Notes under the pieces: model-generated
The model's input: the letters and a program-made list of their open reading frames with translations, nothing else
What the model was told of the DNA's origin: nothing
Database searches by the model: none
Program-made: the position numbers and the translations under genes
Source of the DNA: Pseudomonadota bacterium
Lineage (GTDB): Bacteria > Pseudomonadota > Gammaproteobacteria > Pseudomonadales > Pseudohongiellaceae
Reading direction: 5' to 3'
NCBI GenBank assembly: GCA_027621405.1
Contig: JAQCBT010000016.1
Coordinates: 26,979-90,978, forward strand
Length of the DNA: 64,000 bases
Shown here: positions 17,135-28,921 of the stretch, piece by piece
Layout: each line of letters begins with the position of its first letter
How positions within the stretch are numbered: position 1 is the stretch's first letter

Positions 17135-19069
17135 CTAGCTCAAGTTTTCCCGTAACGGCAGGCGGATGAAGAACTCGCTGCCCCGATCCTTGACGGATTC
17201 GAAACTTATTTCGCCGCCGAGTTTCTCGATCATTCGCTTGACGATGACCATTCCCAGTCCGGTACCCTGCGGATCTTTCTCGGAGCCCGGCTCTTCCCTG
17301 GCAAACTCCTGGAACATGCGCTGCTGGAATTCTTCGCTCATCCCTTTGCCGGTGTCGCGAATGAAGATCTCGATACCCAGTCTGCGTTTAAAGTATACGG
17401 CCTTGTAACCCAGCAGGATGTTACCCTTTTCGGTGAACTTGATGGCGTTGGTGATTATGTTGACCAGAGCATGTTGCAAACGAGACTTGTCGGTTTGTAC
17501 CAACAGGTTAGCCGAGGCGAAGTCTGTGCTTAGTTCCAGGCCTTTCTCCAGCGCAGAGGGCAGCATCATGTCCCTGACTTCATTCAAAAAGTGAGTCATC
17601 TCTATCAGCTCGAATTCAGGCTCGAAGCTTTCTGATTCCAGTTCGGCCATTTCCAGCAGGTCATTGATCAGGTTATGCAGATGGTCGCTCTGCTTGATCA
17701 CCGTGGTCATATGCTGGCGCGTTCCTTCATCCAGATTACGGGACTGTGCCGCCAGCAGCCGTTTCGAATTCGCTAGTATAAGATGCACGGGGGTCAGGAA
17801 CTCGCGCGAGACGTTGCGCAGGAAGTCTCCCTTGGCCTTGGTTTCCAGTCGCGCCTGGACGAACTCTTCATTCTTGGAGCGAACGAATTCCGTCAGTGAA
17901 AAAAGCACCATCATGGCCGCCAGTACCACCATGCTTTCACCAACCAGTGATGACAGCTCGCTGCGTTCCACAACCTCCAGCTTGGAGAGTAGATAGGAGG
18001 TGTAGGCGAGCACGATGAGCAGCCAGGATCCCACCAGATAGACCGCCGATCTGGATCCCTGAAGTGCGGCGAATATGGTCATGCCGAGGACGGTCAATGC
18101 CACCAGCAGGCCGATACCCATCATGGTTCTGATAGGCCCTGCAGAAACCTGTTCCACAGGAACAAACAGGAAGTAGAGTGCGGCAGGAATCATCACCAGC
18201 GCCAGGAATCGCAAGACCACAACAGCCTGGTCCCGATACTTGTGTTCAAGGTTCAATGCTTGCCCGATCAGACAGAAACTGGCGATGAGGCCAGTCCCCG
18301 CCAACAGGGATATGCGGTTGTTCATTTCCAGCACATTGCCCCATAGCCATACCCTGCCCATGCCAGTCTGAGCCAGGAAGAACAGCAGGGCGGAGCCGAA
18401 GAATAGTGCGAAGCCGATGAACTGCCTCTCCTTCATCACCACATAAAGCGTCGTGCACAACAGGAAACAGAACAGGAAGAATGCGAAAAAGCCGCCGAGG
18501 AAGGGCAGGTAAAACTGGCTGTCCTGGGCCAGCAGTTCGCCGGTGGTCAGTTGTAATGGGATTTCGATGCCTATTCTCGACTGTGCCCGGAAATAGATCT
18601 GGGTCTCGCCTCCGGCCTCAGCCATGGTGAATGGCATGATGGGTATGTGATAGGGATGGGAAAGCGAGCCGGTGAGCACGGAGTCACCCATGATTTCTCG
18701 CCGCACCACCACGCCGTCTATGGCGATATAGAATTCCACCAGGTCCAGGCTCGGCGCATCCAGCGCGAGCAGCAACTCAGCCCCGGCCAGATCGGTGCTG
18801 GTGAGCACCAGGGAGAACCAGTAACTGGGACTGGACATGCCCAGGGTCGGTACGGCCTGGGTTGATCGTTGCCAGTCGATTCCCGGCCTGACCACATCCT
18901 CGATTCTCATGCTGATATCAGGGTCAGCAACATAGTCGAGGTATGGACCCAGGTTCACTGGCAGCTGATTGCTGGATACGTTGAGTTCAGCAGCATTGGC
19001 CAGACTGGTGGCGCCAAGCAAGAGGAAAGCCAGGATGAATCGACTGAGCCGTCGTAGGGGTTGAGACAT
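17135..19069 (-). CDS. 7TMR-DISM sensor histidine kinase with Arg in place of phosphoacceptor His
   Basis: A membrane sensor kinase of 644 residues. Order: signal peptide (1-26), a periplasmic 7TMR-DISM extracellular domain (about 35-180), seven membrane helices (about 185-400), a HisKA-like dimerisation helix and a HATPase domain. The ATP site looks intact: N-box LVNIITNAIKFTEKG, G1 DTGKGMSEEF, G2 GTGLGMVIVK. The H-box, normally NVSHELRTP, reads NVSREFLTP with Arg422 (codon CGC at 17804-17806, complement strand) where His is expected. Autophosphorylation at the usual site should be impossible. It may act as a binding-only or allosteric kinase partner. No response regulator gene adjoins it. 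Confidence 0.9.
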   Translation of the reverse strand: MSQPLRRLSRFILAFLLLGATSLANAAELNVSSNQLPVNLGPYLDYVADPDISMRIEDVVRPGIDWQRSTQAVPTLGMSSPSYWFSLVLTSTDLAGAELLLALDAPSLDLVEFYIAIDGVVVRREIMGDSVLTGSLSHPYHIPIMPFTMAEAGGETQIYFRAQSRIGIEIPLQLTTGELLAQDSQFYLPFLGGFFAFFLFCFLLCTTLYVVMKERQFIGFALFFGSALLFFLAQTGMGRVWLWGNVLEMNNRISLLAGTGLIASFCLIGQALNLEHKYRDQAVVVLRFLALVMIPAALYFLFVPVEQVSAGPIRTMMGIGLLVALTVLGMTIFAALQGSRSAVYLVGSWLLIVLAYTSYLLSKLEVVERSELSSLVGESMVVLAAMMVLFSLTEFVRSKNEEFVQARLETKAKGDFLRNVSREFLTPVHLILANSKRLLAAQSRNLDEGTRQHMTTVIKQSDHLHNLINDLLEMAELESESFEPEFELIEMTHFLNEVRDMMLPSALEKGLELSTDFASANLLVQTDKSRLQHALVNIITNAIKFTEKGNILLGYKAVYFKRRLGIEIFIRDTGKGMSEEFQQRMFQEFAREEPGSEKDPQGTGLGMVIVKRMIEKLGGEISFESVKDRGSEFFIRLPLRENLS

Positions 19070-19303
19070 TTTGAATTAAAAGTATAGGTGTCTAACTGCG
19101 GGCATCGGTCCGTGGAGCAAACGCTGCAAGTCTCTGTTGTTATTCACGCTTTTGTATTAACACGTGTTGTTACACCCATTATAGCGGCTTGCAGTGCCGT
19201 AATTCTGCACCGATCCGGGCATTTCCGGGCAAAAAGGCTTCGAAGTTGACAGTTTCCGGCCCACGTGTGACATTTTCTCCTCTGGTCCAATACGGGGTTC
19301 GTC

Positions 19304-21490
19304 GTGCCTTGCCGATCGTTCTTGCTAGCCTTCCTGGCCACGCTTTTGCCGGGCTGTTCGGACTCTGAAGATTCCGGCAGTGCAGCCGTCAACTCAATCA
19401 CCAATCCAGCTACAGAAACCCTGGCTATGAAGGAAATCCCCGCCGTGTCTGCTTTGAACCCGTTCCTGACGGAAAGCCCGCTATATTTGAACTACCCGCA
19501 GTTTGATCTCATCAATGAATCCCATTACCTGCCGGCTTTCAGGCAAGGTATGACAGAGCAGATGGCGGAGATTGACGCTATCACGGGGCAAGCGGCAGAG
19601 CCTGGCTTTGAAAACACGATTGTTGCCCTGGAACTCTCTGGGCAATTGCTGGATCGGGTCTCTCGAATTTTCTACAGTATGGCAGCTGTTAATACCAACG
19701 ATGAAATACGTGCCCTGCAGCAGGAACTGGCGCCGGAGTTGTCGGCCCATGAAGACGCGATTCTGCTGAATCGCGAGTTGTTTGCCCGCGTGGACAGCCT
19801 GTTCCTGGCGCGGGAGGAGTTGGGACTCGATAGTGAATCCATCCGTCTGATCGAGCGCTATCACACCGATTTTGTCCGCGCCGGTGCCGCCTTGACGCCT
19901 GAGCAACAGGTTCGTATGCGGGAACTCAATGCCCAGATCGCCGTCTTGCAAACTGATTTTTCCCAGAATGTCTTGAGTGAAGTAAACGACCAGGCCATTG
20001 TGGTTGATTCACAGGAAGAACTCACCGGGCTGGATGAGTCCAGGATAGAAGCAGCCAGGGTCGAGGCCGAAGCGAGGGGCGTGCCCGGGAAGTTCGTGCT
20101 TCCATTGCTGAACACCAGTGGTCAGCCCTCTTTGAGCAGTCTGCAGAATCGGGCGCTACGGGAACGTATCCATCGAACATCGCTGGCCCGGGGCAGCGGC
20201 GGCGGCGAGTATGACAACAGGGAGATCCTGTCTTCAGTCATCCGTCTGCGCGCAGAGAGGGCGCAGCTTCTCGGTTATGACAATCATGCTCATTTCATCC
20301 TGGATAACCAGACCGCACAGACCGTCGATGCGGTGAATCAGCAACTGGCAGAATTGACCGCGCCGGCTGTGGCCAACGCCGTGCGCGAGGCATCTGATTT
20401 ACAGCAGATGGTGTATGACTCGGAAGAGGATTTCCAGCTGGCCGCCTGGGATTGGGATTTCTATACAGAGAAATTGCGTTCCGCCCGCTTCGACTTCGAC
20501 GCCAGCCAACTCCGACCCTATTTCGAGCTGAACAACGTCTTGCAGCGCGGTGTATTTTTCGCGGCACAGCAGTTGTTTGGTATCAGCTTCGAGGAGCGCT
20601 TTGACCTGCCTGTCTATCAGGAAGACGTGCGGGTGTTTGAAGTTTTCGATGCAACTGGAACCACCCTGGGTCTGTTTATCGCCGACTTCTACGCCAGACC
20701 CAGCAAGCGCGGTGGGGCCTGGATGAATTCCTATGTCTCCCAGAGCGACCTGATGAATACACAGCCGGTGGTCGGAAACCATCTCAATATCACCGAGCCT
20801 CCGGAGGGACAGCCGACCCTGCTTACCTTCGCTGAAGTAACCACCATGTTTCATGAATTTGGTCATGCCTTGCATGGCATGTTTTCCAGCGTGGAGTATC
20901 CCTATTTCTCGGGTACCAGCGTGCCGAGGGATTTCGTTGAATACCCAAGCCAGGTAAATGAAATGTGGGCGACATGGCCCGAGATACTGGAGAATTACGC
21001 AGTGCATTACCAGACAGGAGAACCCATGCCAAGGGAATTGCTGGACAAGGTCCTGTCTACGCAGACATTCAACCAGGGATTTGCCACGACAGAGTACCTG
21101 GCTGCCTCCATCGTGGATCAGGCATTTCACCAGCTTACTCCGGAAGAAGTGCCACCGGCGGAAACCATCATGGACTTCGAAGCCCAGGCTCTCGAGTCAG
21201 CAGGTATTGCGCTGGACGTGGTGCCTCCGCGATACCGGGCAACCTACTTCTCCCATATCATGGGAGGTTACTCGGCGGGCTACTATTCCTATATCTGGAG
21301 CGAGGTGCTGGATGCCGATACTGTGGAATGGTTTAAGGAGAATGGCGGCCTGCGACGAGAGAATGGTGACCACTTCAGGCGCACCTTGCTGTCGCGAGGC
21401 GGCAGCCAGGATGCCATGCAGTTGTTCCGGGAATTCCGGGGTCGCGACGCTGAGATCACACCGTTGCTTACACGTCGCGGCTTGAATTGA
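19304..21490 (+). CDS. M3-family metallopeptidase lipoprotein (Dcp/oligopeptidase A type)
   Basis: A zinc peptidase of family M3 that should cleave short peptides. The 728-residue protein starts at GTG with a lipoprotein signal peptide (MPCRSFLLAFLATLLPGC, lipobox LPGC), so it is anchored to an envelope membrane instead of being cytoplasmic. The helical M3 domain follows, with the zinc site HEFGHALHG at His517-His521 and a downstream Glu in YPSQVNEMWA. Late conserved motifs are FSHIMGGYSAGYYSYIWSE. A likely role is digestion of oligopeptides in the periplasm. The region upstream holds a palindrome AACACGTGTT (19159-19168) that could be an operator. Confidence 0.92.
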   Translation: MPCRSFLLAFLATLLPGCSDSEDSGSAAVNSITNPATETLAMKEIPAVSALNPFLTESPLYLNYPQFDLINESHYLPAFRQGMTEQMAEIDAITGQAAEPGFENTIVALELSGQLLDRVSRIFYSMAAVNTNDEIRALQQELAPELSAHEDAILLNRELFARVDSLFLAREELGLDSESIRLIERYHTDFVRAGAALTPEQQVRMRELNAQIAVLQTDFSQNVLSEVNDQAIVVDSQEELTGLDESRIEAARVEAEARGVPGKFVLPLLNTSGQPSLSSLQNRALRERIHRTSLARGSGGGEYDNREILSSVIRLRAERAQLLGYDNHAHFILDNQTAQTVDAVNQQLAELTAPAVANAVREASDLQQMVYDSEEDFQLAAWDWDFYTEKLRSARFDFDASQLRPYFELNNVLQRGVFFAAQQLFGISFEERFDLPVYQEDVRVFEVFDATGTTLGLFIADFYARPSKRGGAWMNSYVSQSDLMNTQPVVGNHLNITEPPEGQPTLLTFAEVTTMFHEFGHALHGMFSSVEYPYFSGTSVPRDFVEYPSQVNEMWATWPEILENYAVHYQTGEPMPRELLDKVLSTQTFNQGFATTEYLAASIVDQAFHQLTPEEVPPAETIMDFEAQALESAGIALDVVPPRYRATYFSHIMGGYSAGYYSYIWSEVLDADTVEWFKENGGLRRENGDHFRRTLLSRGGSQDAMQLFREFRGRDAEITPLLTRRGLN

Positions 21491-21498
21491 GCTTCTAC

Positions 21499-22536
21499 TC
21501 AGGCGCTCGCGGTTGCAACCCGGGTTCCGGCCAGGCGCAGTAGCAGCAAGCTCAACTCGTCCCAGGGATTGGCCGCGGAGAGTCCCTTGATGCTGTGGTC
21601 GATCAATCGGGAATGATCCAGCATGACCCAGATGTCTGCACTGCGCAGGCGCGCCAAGGCGGCCCCAACGGCCTGTTTGCGGTTGAACCACACGTGGTGG
21701 GACTGCAGGATGGCATTAACCCCCTGTCCACTTTCCTTCTTCTCCAGCATGGGGAGCAGGGTGCGCAGCTCGCGGGTAATGGCACCGAGTATCACCAGTG
21801 GAAACACATCCTCCGCGCGCAGACCCTGCAGAATCTTTTCAACTCGCACCGGGTCTCCAGAGAGTGCGGCGTCCACCAGCTGGAAAGCATTGTAGCGAGA
21901 GCTATCGGCAACTACTTGCATGACAGTCCGCGCATCCAGGCGAATACTGCCGCCTTCTTCACTGTTTGCCAGAAGCTTTAACTTCTCTATTTCCTGCACC
22001 GCTGCCAGCAGGTTGCCTTCTATGCGGTCGATCAATAACTGTAAGGCTTCTGGCTCAGCCTGGATGCCTGCCCTGAGCAATCGCTGTTCGAGCCAGGTTG
22101 GTAGTCCATCCTTGTTGATGGGCCAGATCTGCACCACCACTGCACCCGACTCCAGTGCCTTGAACCATTTTGTTTTCAGGGTAGCGGCTTCCAGGCGCGG
22201 GCCGCTGAGTAACACAGCAAAATCAGGATTGGCTTCATCGATAAACTCCTGCAGCGCCGCCTTGCCATCGTCTTCCAGTTTCCCGCCCAGGCGAAGGTCC
22301 AGCAGTTTTCTCTCGGAGAACAGCGACAGGTTGCCGGTCGCTTGCTTAAAGAGCTGCCAATCGAAGTTGCGATCGATGTTCAGGATTTCTCGCTCGCTGA
22401 ACCCCTGATCGCGAAAATGAGTGCGTGCCTGGTCGGCAGCCTCTTGCATTAACAGGGGTTCATCGCCGCTTAGCCAGACCAGCGGCGGTTTATTTCCCTT
22501 GAGGCTGCGCGCGAGTTGTTCGGCTTTGATCTTCAT
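21499..22536 (-). CDS. holA: DNA polymerase III subunit delta HolA
   Basis: HolA is the clamp-loader subunit that opens the beta sliding clamp. The 345-residue length is normal. It starts MKIKAEQLARSL, has VWLSGDEPLLMQEAADQAR, a beta-clamp-contact region near LNIDRNF, a helical mid-domain with LLDLRLGGKLE, and the C-terminal helical collar. It lies 39 bases downstream of lptE, as in E. coli and Pseudomonas, and converges on the peptidase gene eight bases away. Confidence 0.95.
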   Translation of the reverse strand: MKIKAEQLARSLKGNKPPLVWLSGDEPLLMQEAADQARTHFRDQGFSEREILNIDRNFDWQLFKQATGNLSLFSERKLLDLRLGGKLEDDGKAALQEFIDEANPDFAVLLSGPRLEAATLKTKWFKALESGAVVVQIWPINKDGLPTWLEQRLLRAGIQAEPEALQLLIDRIEGNLLAAVQEIEKLKLLANSEEGGSIRLDARTVMQVVADSSRYNAFQLVDAALSGDPVRVEKILQGLRAEDVFPLVILGAITRELRTLLPMLEKKESGQGVNAILQSHHVWFNRKQAVGAALARLRSADIWVMLDHSRLIDHSIKGLSAANPWDELSLLLLRLAGTRVATASA

Positions 22537-22575
22537 AGGCTGTTGCCTGTGCTTTTGTGTTGCAAGGCTTTGCTG

Positions 22576-23088
22576 TCAGCTTCCAGCCGCCTGCAGGCGA
22601 CGCATCAGTTGATTCACCAGGTCCCGACGCATTTCTGCGGTAATGATTTCAACTTCTTCACGGTTACCGGCGATATTGGCGATGTCTTCGAAGTGTCGAC
22701 GCTCCACCATAAGGTCCTGCCGGGGAATCAGGAAATCGCCTCCGCTCACAAGGCTCACAGGCACTGAAAGGCGGATTTCGTACTGTGCTGCCCTGGCCCG
22801 GGGATTTACTGTAACAGGTCTGGAGATGACCTGTTCACTACCCAGGCTAAGAGTTGGCACTGAAGTGCCCAGGGCAGGGCTGGTGTCGACTCCAGCAGAT
22901 TCCAGGCTGCTCTCAAGCAGCCGCGCCAAGTCACTGTTGGGTTGTTCCAGGTTCAGCGCCAGCACTCTGAAGTTGGCCGCTACTGCATCGCTTCCGCGTA
23001 ATGCGAAACCACAGCTACCAAGAACCAGCACCAGCATTAGTAGCAGGGCGATCCTGATCGTGCTTGCTCCGTTATAGATCGAGCCCAT
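22576..23088 (-). CDS. lptE: LPS-assembly lipoprotein LptE
   Basis: LptE is the outer-membrane lipoprotein plug of the LptD translocon that delivers lipopolysaccharide to the cell surface. The 170-residue protein has a hydrophobic signal with lipobox LGSC, directly followed by GFALRG, which is the family hallmark (CGFxLRG). A mixed alpha-beta domain follows, including LLESSLESAGV and a conserved ISVPVS-like strand region. It sits 17 bases after leuS and before holA. The lipoprotein signal has a longer than usual polar N-terminus; ATG at 23088 has no clear ribosome site, so a later start is possible. Confidence 0.94.
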   Translation of the reverse strand: MGSIYNGASTIRIALLLMLVLVLGSCGFALRGSDAVAANFRVLALNLEQPNSDLARLLESSLESAGVDTSPALGTSVPTLSLGSEQVISRPVTVNPRARAAQYEIRLSVPVSLVSGGDFLIPRQDLMVERRHFEDIANIAGNREEVEIITAEMRRDLVNQLMRRLQAAGS

Positions 23089-23105
23089 GGGAAATCCAAA
23101 CCAGA

Positions 23106-25586
<2,481 letters not shown>

Positions 25587-25786
25587 GTTGATGCTTCTTG
25601 CCTGGTATTCGAGGTTTGGAGGAGATAATGGCTTGCAGCCCTTTAAAAATGCGGACTTGCAAGCTTATGAAAGCTGGCAATCATAACCCAGTCTCGCTTT
25701 TACAGGTAGTGTGGGTATGAATAAGCCGAGGGGGGGGAGGGCTGACTGGGCCACTTATTCCCCCGGCAAAGCAGTACCGCGCAGAC

Positions 25787-26710
25787 TCAAATGTCCCAGA
25801 CCAGGCCGAGCCTGAGATTCCAGTAGTTATCCTGACCGCCTGGATTACTGGGCAGGCGATCCACCTCAAGGGGTGTGTAGGAAGTAGCAAGGTTGATTTT
25901 CCAGCTCTGGCTCAGTTGATAGCTTAGTCCCGCGCTGATTGTTTCGGTGCTGCCCTTGCTGTTTATGATGGAGTTATTCAGGGATCCAACCAGGGGGGCT
26001 TCCAGTTGCACCATGGGATCCATGCGTGTCAGGGCGAGAGACATCCATGGCTGCAGGCCCAGCGGCAATTCAAACAGAGATACTGTCAACTCTGCGCCAT
26101 AGTGGTCCATCACGAGTCGGTCACTGGATTCGGCTATGCAATTGAAGGGGTTGCCCTCAGTTGCGGGTGGCTGGGCAGCGACCTCGGCGCTGCAGGTGAC
26201 TGGTGCCCGCACTTCGCCTTCCTGGGCGAAGACTCTCAGTCCCAGCCCCCAGCCTCCCATATCGATAAGGGGTCGTGAGAGAGCGAATCCCCAAAGCCCA
26301 TCGGGTTTCGCGCCGTCAATCTCCAGAGGCGGCGTCCAGGACAACTCAGCCGTCCAATCCCAGATTAATCCGAGACTGCCTCTTGCGCGACCAAACACGG
26401 GAGATTTGTTGAGGTCTTCATCCTTGAAGCCACCGAACCCGACTTTCTGCTGGTCCTCATTCAGGGATGGAATTGATCCCAATTCGGCGGCAAAGCTTAC
26501 TTGTCCAAAACTCGTGGGGCGGGGAGGGGTCTGGCCCAGGTTCAGGGATGAGGCGGTCATATAGGCCATGGCCCAGCCCTCGGGGCTCTCAAAACTCACA
26601 TCCTCATAGGTGCCGACTGCTGTCTGGGCAAATGCGGGCGTGCCAAGGCATAAGAGTAAGGGAATGTGAGTAGCGATTCTGGCGCGTCGTGCTTGTATCA
26701 ATCGAGACAT
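25787..26710 (-). CDS. Putative outer-membrane protein of unknown function
   Basis: A 307-residue exported protein with a signal peptide ending near PAFAQ and no known family that I can name. The remainder alternates hydrophobic and polar residues with many aromatic and glycine residues (for example GWGLGLRVFAQEGE and NYWNLRLGLVWDI). It ends with a strand-like segment close to the C-terminus, which suggests a small beta-barrel in the outer membrane. Two cysteines (in VTCSAEVA and FNCIAESS) may form a disulphide. ATG follows an AAGGAAG ribosome site. It is flanked by unrelated genes, so context gives no function. Confidence 0.65.
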   Translation of the reverse strand: MSRLIQARRARIATHIPLLLCLGTPAFAQTAVGTYEDVSFESPEGWAMAYMTASSLNLGQTPPRPTSFGQVSFAAELGSIPSLNEDQQKVGFGGFKDEDLNKSPVFGRARGSLGLIWDWTAELSWTPPLEIDGAKPDGLWGFALSRPLIDMGGWGLGLRVFAQEGEVRAPVTCSAEVAAQPPATEGNPFNCIAESSDRLVMDHYGAELTVSLFELPLGLQPWMSLALTRMDPMVQLEAPLVGSLNNSIINSKGSTETISAGLSYQLSQSWKINLATSYTPLEVDRLPSNPGGQDNYWNLRLGLVWDI

Positions 26711-27014
26711 ACCGGCTTCCTTGTAGGCTGGTTAATGTTTAATAACGCAAAAAGAGGTACAAGGTCTACCGAACCCGATCCTAATATCTTGGACGATCAT
26801 AGCTGATTTCGGCAGACTCGCAATTTTCAAAACCGGAAATGGTTTGCATATTGCCTCAAATATTTTTCTCCCATTTTCGCTCCAATTAACATGAGGAGCC
26901 TGAATCGGGACTTAACAGCATGACGATTAATTCGTTTGAGGCAGATTGCAGGCAGGAATTACAATGCTGTCAATCTAGTCCCGCGATTTCCCGCGCGAAA
27001 TGAAAGGGATAGTA
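26711..27014. other. Divergent promoter region between OMP and YceI genes
   Basis: This 304-base AT-rich gap should contain promoters for both neighbours. Minus-strand TTGTAC-N17-AACATT is a weak candidate for the outer-membrane protein. A 27-codon open frame (26921-27001, MTINSFEADC...) ends in an ATGA overlap with an upstream in-frame ATG of the YceI gene, but it has no ribosome site. I see no structured RNA here. Confidence 0.3.
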
Positions 27015-27674
27015 ATGTTTCCACGGATTCTTCAAGTGGTAGCGTGGCTGATCTTCAGTCTGTTACCTGTCTCAGCTCTCGCGCAGCTCAGCGCCGAGCC
27101 TGCAACCGTCTATTCCATTGATTCAGAAAATTCGATCCTGCGGGTTTTCATTGGTCGCGCTGGTATCCTGGCTCGTCTGGGGCACAATCATGTCATTCAC
27201 ACGCAGGCTCTCAGCGGGGAAATAAGGCTGTCGCCCGACCTGCTGGATTCCCGGGGCGGATTTTCATTTCCGGTGAATAGCCTGATTGTGGATGATCCTG
27301 CGGAGCGGGAACGGGCGGGTGATGAATTCGATAGCCAGCCCAATGAATCGGCAATCGCGGGTACCCGGGAGAATATGCTGGGCGAGGAGGTTCTGCACGC
27401 CAGTGCCTTTCCCGAAATTAGTGTAGCGGTGGCTCCCCTCAGCAGTAGTGGAGAGCAGTGGTTGTTGGCGGTCGCGATCAGCTTTCAGGGGCGTACCCAT
27501 AACCAGGAGATTCCTGCAGTCATTGTGGTAGATGAAACTTCTATGCAGATTCAGGCCAGTTTTACGCTTCAGCACGATGATCTCGGCCTGTCTCCATTTA
27601 CCGCTGTTGGTGGTAGCCTGAGGGTCGCAGAAGCCCTGGATTTTGAATTATCGCTGCTTGCTCAGGCTCAGTAG
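27015..27674 (+). CDS. Exported YceI-family protein
   Basis: A periplasmic lipocalin-like protein of the YceI family, whose members bind isoprenoid or other amphipathic lipids. From ATG 27015 the product is 219 residues with a signal peptide ending near ALAQ. The domain shows YSIDSENSILRVFIGRAG, LGHNHVIH, VNSLIVDDP and FQGRTHNQEI. The LGHNH variant and a deletion-prone mid-region mark the divergent YceI branch. An in-frame ATG at 27000 exists, but AAAGGGA at 27004-27010 sits at the right distance for 27015. A short gap separates it from the exported CxxCH protein gene in the same direction. Confidence 0.8.
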   Translation: MFPRILQVVAWLIFSLLPVSALAQLSAEPATVYSIDSENSILRVFIGRAGILARLGHNHVIHTQALSGEIRLSPDLLDSRGGFSFPVNSLIVDDPAERERAGDEFDSQPNESAIAGTRENMLGEEVLHASAFPEISVAVAPLSSSGEQWLLAVAISFQGRTHNQEIPAVIVVDETSMQIQASFTLQHDDLGLSPFTAVGGSLRVAEALDFELSLLAQAQ

Positions 27675-27926
27675 GGAATTGTCGCGAGTTTGCCAGAATA
27701 CGCACTTGTAGGAATAGTTCTTACAGCTGTTGATCTTAAGAAGGTTAAGCTGTGACCCGATTCACCCCGTCGCCAAGCCTTAGGCGCTATGGTGATGCTC
27801 TGTAAACCCGGAGTTACTCTTACACGTTAATGGTAATACTTGAATAGGAATACGGGCGAAAATGGTCTGGTTCACTGTAGAGTCAATAATGAGCGGTATA
27901 AACAATAATAATCGGAGTTATGCTAC

Positions 27927-28847
27927 ATGATTTCATTGCAAACAAGGCTACTCTTGCCCCTGGCATACGTGTTTGCCACATCGACAGTCTTCGGTCAGCT
28001 GCTGGATCAGGATTCGCCTTCTTACGATTCTGTCACGTCGACAGCTCTAAGTCAGTTGCCAGAGCTAGCCACGCCTTCTACAGCCAGCGGTGCAGCTACT
28101 ACTGCCCAATTTTTCGGCGGCGCCTCAGCGGACAATGGGCTAAGTTTCGGAAACAGCTTCTCATCCGGCCAGGCGCTCGATATCAATGGCGAGATCCATG
28201 TCGAATCGGCGCATATTGGTACCACCGGCAATCTCTACCTGGTATCCCAGGTCGGGGAGCAGTTGCTGTTCCGCGATGCCAATGGCGCCTATCAGCCCTG
28301 GGATCTGAATGTTGCAACATTGCAGGCAACTACCGCGAACACAAATTTAAAGGCCATTGAAGCCCTCACTATTGTCGATGACGTCGCATTGGGGCAGGCA
28401 GGGGTCTCCGGTGTCACGCTCAATATATTCTTCGCCTATGATACCAGTGCAATGCCCGGGGAGCTTTACTACAGCGGATCACCGCTGGTTTTATCTATTA
28501 CCGAGGAGGTTGTCGTGCCTTCGGATCCGCAGAGTCTCACTCTGTTCAATGCCAATATCCACCAGCAAATTATCCAGGCTGATTGCATTCAGTGCCATGT
28601 AGCTGGAGGGGCGGCCAGTATCACTCGCCTGGTCTACGTGGGAGGCACTTCTTCCTCTGTGGCCAGCCTGAACTACAACACGTTGCTGGACTTTGTCCAG
28701 ACCGCTATCAACGCATCCAATGTGCTCATCTCCAAGCCGCAGGGTGCCCTGGCACATGGCGGGGGCCTGCGCCTGGTGCAAGGCAGTGCAAGTCTGAACA
28801 ATTGGATTGAGTTTGTGAACGCGTTACAGGTGGACGCAGGAAATTAA
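27927..28847 (+). CDS. Exported protein with a single c-type haem motif
   Basis: I do not recognise the first two thirds of this 306-residue protein. It has a signal peptide (cleavage near VFG), a low-complexity Ser/Thr/Ala/Gln stretch, and a beta-rich domain (about 75-190). The C-terminal about 100 residues resemble the small cytochrome c domain of environmental bacteria: CIQCH (haem attachment) near residue 219, later KPQGALAHGGG, then a final helix LNNWIEFVNAL. Electron transfer or a structural haem in the periplasm or on the surface is the likely role. No cytochrome maturation genes are in the window. An overlapping ATG in another frame lies at 27920. Confidence 0.7.
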   Translation: MISLQTRLLLPLAYVFATSTVFGQLLDQDSPSYDSVTSTALSQLPELATPSTASGAATTAQFFGGASADNGLSFGNSFSSGQALDINGEIHVESAHIGTTGNLYLVSQVGEQLLFRDANGAYQPWDLNVATLQATTANTNLKAIEALTIVDDVALGQAGVSGVTLNIFFAYDTSAMPGELYYSGSPLVLSITEEVVVPSDPQSLTLFNANIHQQIIQADCIQCHVAGGAASITRLVYVGGTSSSVASLNYNTLLDFVQTAINASNVLISKPQGALAHGGGLRLVQGSASLNNWIEFVNALQVDAGN

Positions 28848-28921
28848 CTCCGGTGGCAATTTTGCCTGAGAACGATCGCTTCCAGGCCTGCCACGTGAGT
28901 GCGCAGGCCAAAGTGTGGCGG

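Noticed and set aside
26921..27001. A 27-codon open frame overlapping an ATG of the YceI gene
   Set aside because: It has no ribosome site, no recognisable motif, and the YceI protein more likely starts at 27015, removing the overlap.
28848..28921. Remnant of lnt between corC and the next gene
   Set aside because: The gap is only 74 bases and contains a GGCCTG/CAGGCC inverted repeat, not coding sequence.
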